DNA of 46,196 bases, taken from positions 1-46,196 of the forward strand of contig NZ_JBNNUK010000024.1 of NCBI RefSeq assembly GCF_050279675.1, written 5' to 3'. Source of the DNA: Viridibacillus sp050279675 (lineage in GTDB: Bacteria; Bacillota; Bacilli; Bacillales_A; Planococcaceae). The translations under genes and the position numbers were made by a program. Below, one piece after another: positions 7,904 through 17,363 of this stretch (position 1 is its first letter; each line of letters opens with the position of its first letter). The notes beneath the pieces were generated by a model that was not told the origin of the DNA, ran no database searches, and was given only the letters and a program-made list of their open reading frames with translations.

Positions 7904-9154
7904 ATGAAAAATGCTCTAAATGTAGTCGAGTTATTTGCGGGCGTGGGTGGATTTCGATTAGGTTTGGAAAAAGCGAACTCAGATGTTTTTAAAACAGTTT
8001 GGGCAAACCAATGGGAGCCATCGCGCAAAACGCAAGATGCATATGATTGTTATACTCGAAACTTCAATAGTGGAATTCATAGTAATGAAGATATTACGAC
8101 AGTTCCGGATGAAGTATTCCAGATGTTAAACATAGATTTATTAGTAGGCGGTTTTCCTTGCCAAGATTACTCCGTAGCTCGTACTTTATCAAATGAAAAA
8201 GGACTTGAAGGCAAAAAAGGGGTATTGTTTTGGGAAATTAAACGAGTTCTTGAAAACTCACATCCTAAATATGTACTTTTGGAAAATGTCGATCGTTTAT
8301 TGAAATCACCGTCAAAGCAACGTGGGCGTGATTTTGCAATTATGTTAGCGACATTCCGTGATTTAAACTATATTGTGGAATGGCGAGTAGTGAATGCAGC
8401 TGAATACGGATGCGCACAAAAACGCCGTCGTGTTTTTATTTTCGCATATAAAAATACACTTGATTTTGCAGAAAAACAGCTTGATTTTAATTCACATGAT
8501 ATTGTATTTAAAGAAGGCTTTTTTGCAAATACTTTTTCTGTAAAACAAGAACCTTATAAAGAACGTATTAGTACAGTAACTTTACCAGAAGATATTGTTG
8601 AAATTTCGGACAAGTTTTCTTTTTCTTTTCATACGGCAGGCGTGATGATGAATGGAAATGTCTATACAGCACAAACAATTGTAGAAAACGAAAAATCTAT
8701 CCCTCTAAAAGATATTTTAGTAGAAGAAGCTACAGTAGATGAAAAGTACTATTTAACACCTGCTCAAGTAGAAAAGTTCTCCTATTTACGAGGACCAAAA
8801 AAAATTGAGCGAACATCAGCAGAAGGTCATAAATACATTTTCTCTGAAGGTGGCATGTCCGCAACTGATGATTTAAATGGGCCAGGCCGTACAATGTTAA
8901 CTAGTGAAGCTTCAGTAAACCGTAGTACACATATAGTTGAGGTTGATGGACGAAAACGTTTCTTAACACCTATTGAGTGTGAGCGATTAAACTCATTCCC
9001 AGATAACTGGACTGCAGGAATGCCAGAACGTATGCGTTACTTCTGTATGGGAAATGCATTAGTGGTTGATCTTATTAAACAGATGGGATTAACAATTTTA
9101 GATATTGAAGTAAATGAACACATTACTTCAGAACAAATAATGTTAATGTTATGA
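7904..9154 (+). CDS. C5-cytosine DNA methyltransferase, Sau3AI-type (GATC)
   Basis: A 416-residue methylase that would protect GATC sites by methylating the cytosine. The standard motif order is visible: I, VVELFAGVGGFRLGLE (7-22); IV, GGFPCQ with nucleophile C86; VI, LLENVD (E127-N128-V129); VIII, QKRRRVFIFA (172-181); a variable target-recognition stretch at about 200-330; IX, ECERLNSFPDNW; X, MGNALVVD. Length matches Sau3AI-type enzymes. It follows the nuclease gene by 212 bases on the same strand and has its own strong promoter. That arrangement would let methylation be set up before restriction. Confidence 0.93.
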   Translation: MKNALNVVELFAGVGGFRLGLEKANSDVFKTVWANQWEPSRKTQDAYDCYTRNFNSGIHSNEDITTVPDEVFQMLNIDLLVGGFPCQDYSVARTLSNEKGLEGKKGVLFWEIKRVLENSHPKYVLLENVDRLLKSPSKQRGRDFAIMLATFRDLNYIVEWRVVNAAEYGCAQKRRRVFIFAYKNTLDFAEKQLDFNSHDIVFKEGFFANTFSVKQEPYKERISTVTLPEDIVEISDKFSFSFHTAGVMMNGNVYTAQTIVENEKSIPLKDILVEEATVDEKYYLTPAQVEKFSYLRGPKKIERTSAEGHKYIFSEGGMSATDDLNGPGRTMLTSEASVNRSTHIVEVDGRKRFLTPIECERLNSFPDNWTAGMPERMRYFCMGNALVVDLIKQMGLTILDIEVNEHITSEQIMLML

Positions 9155-9160
9155 CGTATG

Positions 9161-9198
9161 CTGCATCTCAATCTCAATGATTGTAGGTGCAGTTTTTT
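9161..9198 (+). terminator. Terminator after the methylase
   Basis: CTGCATCT (9161-9168) pairs with AGGTGCAG (9185-9192) with one wobble pair and is followed by six T. It closes the restriction-modification island. Confidence 0.7.
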
Positions 9199-9467
9199 CT
9201 TAACTTAAATACTTTTTGCTTCTCATTTGGCTGTTAGCTAGAAAGAGGGCTTAATAAAAATTCTGAGAAGCATAAATGCTCAACCAGATAGCCAGAAAAA
9301 CAACCATCTATTTTTATAGATGGATTACTAGAAATGATTACTCTGACCGAATCTCACTCAATTTTTGAAGAGAAGGATAAAATCAGTGGGGACAGATTCA
9401 AAGTTAATAGCATTTAATTTTGCAAATACCGTCATCTTTTGTATGATACAAATGAGGAGTGAAGACT
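9199..9467. other. Gene-free gap before maf
   Basis: The only structure seen is a 7-bp hairpin CCATCTA/TAGATGG at 9304-9323 with no T tract. No reading frame with a ribosome site was found. Confidence 0.35.
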
Positions 9468-10055
9468 ATGCAATTTCAAACAACAAGATCATTTATTTTA
9501 GCATCTGCATCACCACGACGTAAGGAGCTTTTCGGCCGTTTAAATATACCATTCGAAATTGTTACTGCTGATGTAGAAGAGACGAGTGTACAAGCGTCAG
9601 CAGTCTCGCAATATGTAACAGAGGTGGCACTATTAAAAGCGCGCGCAGTGGCGAAATTATCACCAGTTCAAGTAGTCATTGGTGCAGATACAGTCGTAGC
9701 AAAAGACAATCAATTGCTACATAAACCAAAGAGTCATGATGAAGCAATGGCACATCTTCGAACATTACGTAATACAGCACACGATGTTTTAACTGCTGTC
9801 GCAATTATTGAAGAGGACGGGACAGAAACAACATTAGTTGAAAAAACAACAGTTGTCTTTAAAAACGTTTCCGATGAATTGCTAGAAGCATATGTCGCAA
9901 CTGGAGATCCTTTTGATAAAGCTGGTGGTTACGGCATACAAACTGAAGGTGTCTTTTTGGTCGATCGTATTGAGGGGGATTATTTAAACGTAGTTGGCTT
10001 ACCGTTAGCATCGTTATGTGAGCATCTCATTGCTAGAAAACTAATCACATTATAA
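9468..10055 (+). CDS. maf: Maf family nucleoside triphosphate pyrophosphatase
   Basis: A 195-residue cytosolic house-cleaning enzyme that hydrolyses non-canonical nucleotides or dTTP/UTP to monophosphates. Diagnostic motifs are ASASPRRKEL (12-21), GADTVV with D74, and the later GDPFDKAGGYGIQ. A GTG at 9459 in frame would add three residues, but GAGGAG (9454-9459) sits 8 bases before the ATG at 9468, so I use that start. In many Bacillales maf sits next to radC and mreBCD; those are not here, so this may be a relocated or second copy. A strong terminator follows. Confidence 0.94.
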   Translation: MQFQTTRSFILASASPRRKELFGRLNIPFEIVTADVEETSVQASAVSQYVTEVALLKARAVAKLSPVQVVIGADTVVAKDNQLLHKPKSHDEAMAHLRTLRNTAHDVLTAVAIIEEDGTETTLVEKTTVVFKNVSDELLEAYVATGDPFDKAGGYGIQTEGVFLVDRIEGDYLNVVGLPLASLCEHLIARKLITL

Positions 10056-10108
10056 AAGTAACAATTTCTGTTTTTGTTTCGAAAAGTTAATGATACAAAC
10101 TGTACATA

Positions 10109-10145
10109 AAAAGAGGACTTCAATTTTGAAGTCCTCTTTTTTAGA
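10109..10145. terminator. Strong bidirectional-looking terminator after maf
   Basis: AAAAAGAGGACTTCAA (10108-10123) pairs perfectly with TTGAAGTCCTCTTTTT, loop TT, with a T run on the right and A run on the left. Confidence 0.9.
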
Positions 10146-10397
10146 TACCATTCCTTTTAAAGTCTATATTTTTTAAACACTTTAGAAGGAGATAGAAAGT
10201 TCGTTTCATCGAATTTATAACATTCTTTATATTCCCTGATTGTACCAAGTAGAATGACCTAAACACTACCTTTTTCTAAATCTAATCAAAATAAATTAAT
10301 TTAGATAAGAAACATTTTCACGGCATTTTCGACATAAGTTCTTAATAACGCTCTCATTTCTTACGGAGTTATCAGTACGGATGAAGGGGGAAAAGTA
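10146..10397. other. Gap ahead of the patatin-like gene
   Basis: AT-rich, with no gene or convincing promoter pair seen. The AAGGGGG ribosome site for the next gene lies at its end (10384-10390). Confidence 0.35.
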
Positions 10398-11288
10398 TTG
10401 ATTGTCGATGGGGTATTTTCTGGTGGGGGAATTAAAGGCTTTGCATATTTAGGAGCATATCAAGTGCTTGAGGAAAGGGACATTCATTTTAATCGAGTTG
10501 CTGGAACGAGTGCGGGTGCTATTTTCGCAAGTTTTATCGCAGCCGGATTTACCTCAACTGAAATAGAGAAGATGTTAGATGAACTGGATGTTTCTTCGTT
10601 GCTTGATCCACCTAGAACATTGTTTGGATTGTCATTTCTGAAATGGCTAAATCTATATTTTAAAATGGGTTTATATCAGGGAAAAGCGCTAGAGAAATGG
10701 TTTTATAAAAAACTAGCAATTAAAGACATTTATACATTTGGTGATTTACCCAGCGGTTCTTTAAAGCTCATCGCTTCTGATTTAACGAATGGCAAAATGC
10801 TAATACTCCCCGATGATTTAAAAAACTACGGGGTAGATGGGGAGTCATTTTCAGTTGCACGCGCTTTACGAATGAGCTGTGGAATTCCTTTTTTCTTTGA
10901 GCCGGTCAAACTAAAGATTGCAAATGAAGAATCAATAGTAGTAGATGGAGGAGTACTTAGTAATTTTCCGATATGGATATTTGATAATGATAGTGGTTGG
11001 AAAGAACGGCCAGTAATTGGATTAAAGCTAAGTCATCCTAGAGAAGAAATGGATCCGCAAAAAATTAACAATGGACTGCAATTATTTGAAGCACTCTTTA
11101 CAACTATGAAAGATGCACATGATGAGCGATATATTTCTCGTAGACTTGAAAAGGACATTATTTTCATACCCGTTGAAAATTACAGCGCGACACAATTTAA
11201 TCTAAATCAAGAAACAAAAGAAAGTTTAATCAGTATTGGAAGAGAAAGCACATTGCAATTTTTAAAAACGTGGCAAAATGTGTTTTAG
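10398..11288 (+). CDS. Patatin-like phospholipase
   Basis: A 296-residue cytosolic or membrane-associated serine hydrolase expected to cleave acyl chains from lipids. It shows the patatin oxyanion-hole loop GGGIKG (9-14), the nucleophile elbow GTSAG with S38, and the catalytic-dyad aspartate in DGG (D182). The start is a TTG, chosen because AAGGGGG sits 7 bases upstream; an ATG at 10381 hits a stop after six codons. No signal peptide is evident. It is single and convergent with the S9 peptidase gene, sharing a terminator. The physiological lipid substrate cannot be inferred. Confidence 0.9.
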   Translation: MIVDGVFSGGGIKGFAYLGAYQVLEERDIHFNRVAGTSAGAIFASFIAAGFTSTEIEKMLDELDVSSLLDPPRTLFGLSFLKWLNLYFKMGLYQGKALEKWFYKKLAIKDIYTFGDLPSGSLKLIASDLTNGKMLILPDDLKNYGVDGESFSVARALRMSCGIPFFFEPVKLKIANEESIVVDGGVLSNFPIWIFDNDSGWKERPVIGLKLSHPREEMDPQKINNGLQLFEALFTTMKDAHDERYISRRLEKDIIFIPVENYSATQFNLNQETKESLISIGRESTLQFLKTWQNVF

Positions 11289-11316
11289 TCATAAAGTTGT
11301 TTATTTTAAATTTAAA

Positions 11317-11363
11317 ACTGTAATAACCTCCTACCAATTAATTTGATAGGAGGTTATTACAGT
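11317..11363. terminator. Shared bidirectional terminator
   Basis: ACTGTAATAACCTCCTA (11317-11333) pairs perfectly over 17 bp with TAGGAGGTTATTACAGT (11347-11363). It lies between two convergent genes and touches the stop codon of the minus-strand gene. Confidence 0.88.
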
Positions 11364-13156
11364 TATTTGTTAATTTCTGTATTAAAGAATTCCAGTATCT
11401 TCTTATACACGTAAATTTCGTTCGCCTTTTTCGTGAATCCATGTCCCTCATCCTCTAGGACAGTATATGACACATTTCTCCCTTTTTCTTTCAATGCAGC
11501 AACGATTTGGTCAGATTCCTTTTGAACAACACGAGGATCGTTCGCCCCTTGAATAACTAACATAGGCTTCGTCATACCGTCTAAATACGTAATTGGTGAA
11601 TCAGCTATTAATCTATCTTTATCCTGCTCGGGATCACCTATCCATTGCTTCATAAATGGTCCCCAAAACTCTGGAACAGACTCAATAAATGAAAATAAAT
11701 TACTTGGACCAAAAATATCGACAACCGCTTTAAAGTAATCTGCATGACGGCCGTGTAGGAGAAGTGCCATATAGCCGCCATAGCTACCACCTAAAAGCAG
11801 CATTTTATCACGATCTGCATAGCCTTTTTCAATAAGCCAATCAATCCCCGTAATATTATCAAGACGAGGGCCATGACCCCAATCACCCTCAACCATTTTC
11901 ATAAAGTTTAAACCGTAGTTCGATGAGCCTCTAAAGTTAGGTGCAAAAATAGAGTATCCTTGGTTCACAAGGAATTGGAACATCGATCGAAATGATTTAC
12001 GTTCATTAGCCTGTGGACCACCATGTGGCCATAAAATAACATAACCATTCGAATTTTCTTCCTTTGCCTTGAACAAAAGTGCCTCAATTTCTAAACCATC
12101 AAACGATGGATAGCGCAGCACTTCGGGTTCCACCAAATCCTCGTCTCGAATACCTGGTACTCGATAGTGCGTTAACTCTAACCAGGAACTTCCTGTTTCC
12201 TTTGAAACAAAAATATTATTTGGTTTCGTAGCCGTTTTCCCAAGCAAATATAAATGTCCGCTTGGCATGATAACCATTTTCTCAATAATATCTACAGGTA
12301 TTTCGGTTTTTTCATTTGTTCCATCTGCAATTGTATAACGATAAAGCCGATCCTCTACACCATAAGAACCAACAATATATAGTGCATGCTCTTTTTTTGA
12401 ATAATAAATACTTGTAAAGTCTTCTTTTTCTAATTGAAGCACCTTTTTAAATTGTCTCGACTGAATGTCAAATTTCGCTAAATAGCTAAGATCGTCATCA
12501 TAGTTTGTTAAAAAATAGATTTCGTCTTCAGAAGTATATACAAAATCGGATACGGTATGCTGTTCATCCGTTGGTGGTGTGAGCAATACATTCTCAACAT
12601 CGGTCTGTACATATGCTAATGAATGCGAATTACCAAACGATTTTATATAAACAAATGATTTTTCTTCAGGGCTAACTGCAGTGATATAAGTAGGTGCAAC
12701 ACTACCTTCTATAAGTATCTTTTCCTTACCACTCTCAATGTCATAAACTAGACTATTTAAATACTTCGCATTCCCATCAGTTGTAGTGTAATATAGGTTT
12801 TTACCATTCTCGGTCAAATGTGCGTAGAGATGACGCTCTCCTTCTTTAAAGCGAATAGGTACTATGCTTCCTCCCTCAGGTGCAATCGCATAAATTTGGC
12901 TATTTTCATCACCATCTTTATCAAATCCAGCTAAAAGGAATTCACCTGTTTTCGAATATGTTATAAAATCAGAAATTTGATTATTAAAAGTCAGTGGATA
13001 TGGGAATTTTTTCTCTACATCCATTCCCCATAGATTAAAATGACCATTAAAATTCGTACATAATACAATCTGCTTTTCATCAGGACTAACGGCAAAATCA
13101 CTAACGGTTAAATTTTGTAAAAAATTTGTAATATCCGGCTTTCCAAACTGAATCAT
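11363..13156 (-). CDS. S9 family peptidase (acylaminoacyl/prolyl oligopeptidase type)
   Basis: A 597-residue serine peptidase with an N-terminal beta-propeller (about 1-340) that screens short peptides and a C-terminal alpha/beta-hydrolase domain. The triad is visible: S458 in GGSYGG, D540 in GANDPRV and H572 in DEGHGF. An in-frame ATG 42 bases further upstream exists, but AAGAGGA just before the ATG at 13156 makes the shorter form more likely. It has no signal peptide, so a cytosolic role in peptide recycling is expected. It is single, convergent with the lipase gene and divergent from the M15 peptidase. Confidence 0.93.
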   Translation of the reverse strand: MIQFGKPDITNFLQNLTVSDFAVSPDEKQIVLCTNFNGHFNLWGMDVEKKFPYPLTFNNQISDFITYSKTGEFLLAGFDKDGDENSQIYAIAPEGGSIVPIRFKEGERHLYAHLTENGKNLYYTTTDGNAKYLNSLVYDIESGKEKILIEGSVAPTYITAVSPEEKSFVYIKSFGNSHSLAYVQTDVENVLLTPPTDEQHTVSDFVYTSEDEIYFLTNYDDDLSYLAKFDIQSRQFKKVLQLEKEDFTSIYYSKKEHALYIVGSYGVEDRLYRYTIADGTNEKTEIPVDIIEKMVIMPSGHLYLLGKTATKPNNIFVSKETGSSWLELTHYRVPGIRDEDLVEPEVLRYPSFDGLEIEALLFKAKEENSNGYVILWPHGGPQANERKSFRSMFQFLVNQGYSIFAPNFRGSSNYGLNFMKMVEGDWGHGPRLDNITGIDWLIEKGYADRDKMLLLGGSYGGYMALLLHGRHADYFKAVVDIFGPSNLFSFIESVPEFWGPFMKQWIGDPEQDKDRLIADSPITYLDGMTKPMLVIQGANDPRVVQKESDQIVAALKEKGRNVSYTVLEDEGHGFTKKANEIYVYKKILEFFNTEINK

Positions 13157-13492
13157 AGCTATTCCTCTTTTCTTAAAGTTAGTAAATACGAGTAACATCT
13201 CTTTATAGGTACCATATTAAAATGCTCTAATGTTTAAATGAAAGAGATATCTAAATATTCCCACTTTATATTATACAAGATAAAATGAAGAAATGGAGTT
13301 AAATTCCAATTAAGTTCATCCTTTTAAGGGCTCTACTAGTTTCTAACTGAATATATGATCAATAAAGGGTTTGAGTTCAGTATTGTACCGAGCTCAATCC
13401 TTTTAATTTTGCTTTTTTACGCTATAATGTATGGGGAAAATTGAATGCCTCATACTAAAGAGGAATCATTTGTTAGAGGAGATCAGTTCTAC
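13157..13492. other. Divergent intergenic region
   Basis: It separates the S9 and M15 peptidase genes. It has an imperfect hairpin followed by T-rich sequence (about 13365-13415; TTTGAGTTC with GAGCTCAA) and a TATAAT (13423-13428) that may be the -10 of the M15 gene. No convincing -35 is seen. Confidence 0.4.
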
Positions 13493-14092
13493 ATGAAAAG
13501 CAACACTAATTACAGCTTAATTATAGGGATCTTTATCATTATTATTTTTACTATTACCTTTAGTTTATTGTATATATTTAGCCAACTTAGCCAACTAAGC
13601 CAAATAGAAGATAACAAATATGTCCTCCTTGGGGATGAGGCGCCAATCCCTACGGAGCTACATCCTATTGTGGAAGAGAATAAAAATGTCTTATTAGAAA
13701 AAGCAGATGAAATAGATATTGATGTCATGATAACAGAAGGGCTTAGACCATTTGAGAAGCAGAATGAGTTGTATAACCAAGGTAGAACTACTAAAGGGAA
13801 CATCGTCACAAATTCAAAGGGAGGAGAATCTTTTCATAATTATGGATTAGCCTTTGACTATGCCATTAAGAATGCGAATGGCGGAATTGAATGGGATATT
13901 GAATATGATGGTAATCACAATGGAAAATCAGATTGGTTCGAAGTCGCTGAAATAGCAAAGGAGCTTGGGTTTGAATGGGGTGGAGATTGGAAACAATTCA
14001 AAGATTATCCGCATTTACAAATGACCTTTGGATTGAATATCCCTATGCTTCAAGAAGGGTATCGCTTAGCTGAAGATAATAATTTAAAATGA
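13493..14092 (+). CDS. Membrane-anchored M15 (VanY/CwlK-type) peptidoglycan peptidase
   Basis: A 199-residue protein with one N-terminal membrane helix (about 8-30) and an extracellular M15 zinc peptidase domain. Zinc ligands are visible as H115 and D122 in SFHNYGLAFD and H174 in DYPHLQM. GLRPFEKQNELYNQGR is the usual substrate-groove stretch. The family includes D-Ala-D-Ala carboxypeptidases and L-Ala-D-Glu endopeptidases such as CwlK; the WGGDWKQFKDYPH stretch fits the latter better. An ATG 48 bases upstream is in frame, but AGAGGAG lies 10 bases ahead of the ATG used here and leaves the membrane helix at the very N-terminus. A terminator follows. Confidence 0.88.
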   Translation: MKSNTNYSLIIGIFIIIIFTITFSLLYIFSQLSQLSQIEDNKYVLLGDEAPIPTELHPIVEENKNVLLEKADEIDIDVMITEGLRPFEKQNELYNQGRTTKGNIVTNSKGGESFHNYGLAFDYAIKNANGGIEWDIEYDGNHNGKSDWFEVAEIAKELGFEWGGDWKQFKDYPHLQMTFGLNIPMLQEGYRLAEDNNLK

Positions 14093-14131
14093 CCATCTCA
14101 AAAGTTTGCTTTGGAGATGGTTCTTTTTTTA
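14093..14131 (+). terminator. Terminator after M15 peptidase
   Basis: CCATCTC (14093-14099) pairs with GAGATGG (14114-14120), then TTCTTTTTTT. Confidence 0.8.
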
Positions 14132-14296
14132 GGATTTTCTTCTAAAAAATGTTACAACTTAGTTTTTTAAAAAACAGAGTTTGAGTTTTAATTCGTGTAA
14201 AATTAAGCCTATTATTATATTAGTATTGAATAAATCATATGTTTAATGAAAGCTCGTCATTAGTGAATTAAGATAATTGATATTTACTAATTTTTC

Positions 14297-15286
14297 TTAT
14301 TTTACTTCATGTAATGTCTTTATAAATCCAGTAAACTTTTCTATATTAAAATTTACTGATGGGCGAATAAATACTTGATAAATATATCTACCAATCTTCC
14401 AATGAGCATACCAACCATAATATTGTGTATTTTGTTTATGTAATAATATTGTTATTTCCATATTTCCTATTAGGAGTTTTTCTTTTTTTACATTCCAACT
14501 TTGTCTTACTCCTATATTTTCTCCCTCTTTATAAGAGAGATTTTCAATCATCTCTTCTGGAGCTAACCAAAACCAAATACCATCAGTATAATTAACCTTT
14601 GATCTATATAGGAAATGAGTTTCTACACCAGATTTATATTGATTAAATCCTATTGAATCCAGGAAAAATTCTTGATATTCAAATGCAGGTATATAAATGT
14701 TTTGCAATGTAATTTTTTTGTTAATATCGAAATTTTTTTCATACCATTTCACCCTAGAAATCTCATCTTCTTGCCATTTCGGTATACCATATCTTGCTGT
14801 ATAACTCGTAGTTGTATATGACTTTTCTCCTAATCTTTCAATAGTAAACGACTCAAGTGGTGAAAATGATTCAATAATTCTAATAAGCTCATCTTCTTCA
14901 AATCTTCCTTTTAAAACAGATAATTCTACATTTGTGAACCATCTAGCATAACAAGCAGCTTGATTTCCTTTGTAATCTATACCAATAAACCCAACAATCC
15001 CGTTTATCTCAAAAGATTTACCAGGAGAAACAAGGTTTGTATCTGCATATACAGTAGGAATTCCCCAATCATAGAAAAACTGTTTTACTCTTACTACTCT
15101 ATTTTTACTTGAAATTTCAAAACGGATCGAAGAACGAGAACTTCTTGTTTCTTTTTTTAGAGAAATATTCTTAACTGAACAGCCATTAGGCAAGTTAAAA
15201 GGACATAATATAACAAAATTAACAGATTGTTGTGCTAGTTCAAATGATGAAACATTAACATTTAGATTCAATATACTATCCTCCAT
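14297..15286 (-). CDS. Hypothetical protein with two similar halves
   Basis: I do not recognise this 329-residue protein. It has no signal peptide, membrane helix or known motif. Two halves look related: the first ends in CYARWF, a hydrophobic strand, then DELIRIIESF, and the second ends in WYAHWK, a hydrophobic strand, then IEKFTGFIKTL, each led by a strand-rich segment of similar size. The pattern of strands closed by a short helix resembles small DUF4367-like domains, but only loosely. A GGAGG site lies about 12 bases before the ATG. It is monocistronic, facing away from the MutS-like gene, and no terminator is obvious on its strand. Confidence 0.7.
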   Translation of the reverse strand: MEDSILNLNVNVSSFELAQQSVNFVILCPFNLPNGCSVKNISLKKETRSSRSSIRFEISSKNRVVRVKQFFYDWGIPTVYADTNLVSPGKSFEINGIVGFIGIDYKGNQAACYARWFTNVELSVLKGRFEEDELIRIIESFSPLESFTIERLGEKSYTTTSYTARYGIPKWQEDEISRVKWYEKNFDINKKITLQNIYIPAFEYQEFFLDSIGFNQYKSGVETHFLYRSKVNYTDGIWFWLAPEEMIENLSYKEGENIGVRQSWNVKKEKLLIGNMEITILLHKQNTQYYGWYAHWKIGRYIYQVFIRPSVNFNIEKFTGFIKTLHEVK

Positions 15287-15680
15287 TATATTATATTTCC
15301 TCCGTTATTTAACTAATCTGCTTTATTTGAATAATGGAGAATTATAGGTGAAAATGTAATTGCAATTCTTATTTACAATTGCAACTACTGCCTAAAAGTA
15401 GCTGAAAAAAGATACTTTTGTTTTTTCTCAATGATGCTATTTTGAAATAGTTAGATTTTGACAAGCTAAAATAAGCATTCGAACTAACTACAACTCTTGC
15501 AATTTTACTTATATGTTACTCCTTTTAGTTTACTTAATTTTTTGTATATTTTACAATTATTATGTATTGTGGTTAATTGTAGCTTTTAAGTATTTCTGAT
15601 AGGGATAATTATACCAATAAATATAGAACGAACTAACTTATAAATAAAAAAGGTCAAAGAAATAGAAGGGAAAAGAAATA
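15287..15680. other. Divergent intergenic region upstream of the MutS-like gene
   Basis: Very AT-rich. The only structure noted is the inverted repeat TTGCAATT (15360-15367) and AATTGCAA (15377-15384), which could be an operator for either flanking gene. No gene seen. Confidence 0.35.
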
Positions 15681-17363
15681 ATGAATTTAATAATGATTCT
15701 AGTGATAGTTGTGATCGCTATCATTATCTATAACATATTAATGATAAATAAGAAAAGACTAAAAACGTTTAGGAAAGAATGGGCAACAGGAAAGTTTAAT
15801 GCGCGAAGTGAAGATAACGAATCAGTGTCAATGTACTGGGAAAACAAAATAAATAGTGAACCAAGATATGACGGTATAGATCAGTTGACGTGGGATGATC
15901 TTGCTATGAATACGGTTTTCAAAAAGATAAATTACACACAGACCTCTGTTGGATCGGAATATTTATTTAATCAACTTCGTGATATTGATCCATCTCTAAA
16001 AGATATACAAGATAAAGAAAAACTTTACGCATTACTGGAGAGTAATCAAGCATTAAGAGAAGATATTTTAATCATTCTATCGGGACTTGGAAAACAAGAT
16101 TATACAAACTCATCTTCTTTTTTTTATGAGAATCAGAGAAACATAAAATATGTAGCTATATATGTAGTGCTTGCTTTAATGCCATTTGCTTCAACCATTT
16201 TGATGTTTTTCAGCTTAAAGTACGGGATTTTTAGTTTAGTAGGATCTTTTCTGATTAACTTATTCGTATACTATAAAAATAAACCAGCGTTAGAGAATAA
16301 TCTATACTCCACATCGTATATAGCAGCTGTCATCAATACGGGAAAACGCTTTGCTTCCGTCAAACATCTGGAATTTACGGCAAATGCAAACGAGTTCAAA
16401 GCCAAAGTACAGCCCCTTAAAAAAGTTTTAGTTTTAAGCAATATTGCTTCAATAGGAAGAGGCAACGGAGATTTTGATATCATTTTTGAGTACATACGAA
16501 TAGTATTTTTGTTGGATTTTATTAGTTACAACAATATTATTAAAACGATTTCAAATCATAAAGCAGAATACCACGATTTATGGCAACTTATTGGGCAACT
16601 GGATGCAGGGGTAGCAGTTGCATTTTACCGTAAATCAATAGATACATATTGTATCCCTACATTTGTGGAGGAAGAGGAACTTTCATTCAAAAATATGTTT
16701 CATCCACTTATCAAAGAACCAGTAAAAAACACGTCAAATCTAGGCAAGAGCACACTCATTACAGGGTCTAATGCATCGGGGAAATCTACCTATATTAAAG
16801 CAATTGCTATTAATACAATCTTGGCACAAACAATTAATACAGTGTTAGCAGAAAACTGGACAATGAAACCTAGCTATATTGTAACTTCAATGGCGATTCA
16901 AGATAATGTTCTAGATGGTGATAGTTACTTTATAGCTGAAATTAAGTCACTCAAACGTATTATCCAACTGTGTGAGCAAGGTAAACCATGCATCTCATTT
17001 ATTGATGAAATATTAAAGGGAACTAATACGATTGAACGGATAGCAGCATCGGCTGCAATGATGGAATGGCTTTCTTTGAATAAAGGGATGAATATCATTG
17101 CCTCTCATGATATCGAATTAACCGAAATTACCAAAAGTACTTATACAAATTATCACTTCAGTGAGTCAATTGAGAATGGTCAAGTTCATTTTGATTATAC
17201 AATTCATTCTGGACCGTCAAAAACGAAAAATGCGATTAAGCTTCTTGAAATATTGGATTATCCACAAAGCATCACAAACAAGGCGAATGGGTTAGCCGAG
17301 TATTTCTTAGAAAAGCATGAATGGAAAGAAATGGAACAACGTACAGCTCCTTTTATTCCATAA
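15681..17363 (+). CDS. Membrane-anchored MutS-like ATPase
   Basis: A 560-residue protein with an N-terminal membrane helix (4-22), a further pair of hydrophobic helices at about 155-205, and a C-terminal MutS-type ABC ATPase. The Walker A motif is GSNASGKST (362-370) and the Walker B motif FIDEI with D442 and E443. It has the MutS core and clamp-like region but no mismatch-recognition domain with the Phe-X-Glu motif. It is therefore not the repair MutS; it belongs to the poorly understood group of membrane MutS homologues. An AGAAGGG site precedes the ATG. A toxin-like fragment follows directly in the same frame after its stop codon. Function unknown; a nucleotide-driven membrane-associated DNA- or protein-handling role is only a guess. 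Confidence 0.85.
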   Translation: MNLIMILVIVVIAIIIYNILMINKKRLKTFRKEWATGKFNARSEDNESVSMYWENKINSEPRYDGIDQLTWDDLAMNTVFKKINYTQTSVGSEYLFNQLRDIDPSLKDIQDKEKLYALLESNQALREDILIILSGLGKQDYTNSSSFFYENQRNIKYVAIYVVLALMPFASTILMFFSLKYGIFSLVGSFLINLFVYYKNKPALENNLYSTSYIAAVINTGKRFASVKHLEFTANANEFKAKVQPLKKVLVLSNIASIGRGNGDFDIIFEYIRIVFLLDFISYNNIIKTISNHKAEYHDLWQLIGQLDAGVAVAFYRKSIDTYCIPTFVEEEELSFKNMFHPLIKEPVKNTSNLGKSTLITGSNASGKSTYIKAIAINTILAQTINTVLAENWTMKPSYIVTSMAIQDNVLDGDSYFIAEIKSLKRIIQLCEQGKPCISFIDEILKGTNTIERIAASAAMMEWLSLNKGMNIIASHDIELTEITKSTYTNYHFSESIENGQVHFDYTIHSGPSKTKNAIKLLEILDYPQSITNKANGLAEYFLEKHEWKEMEQRTAPFIP

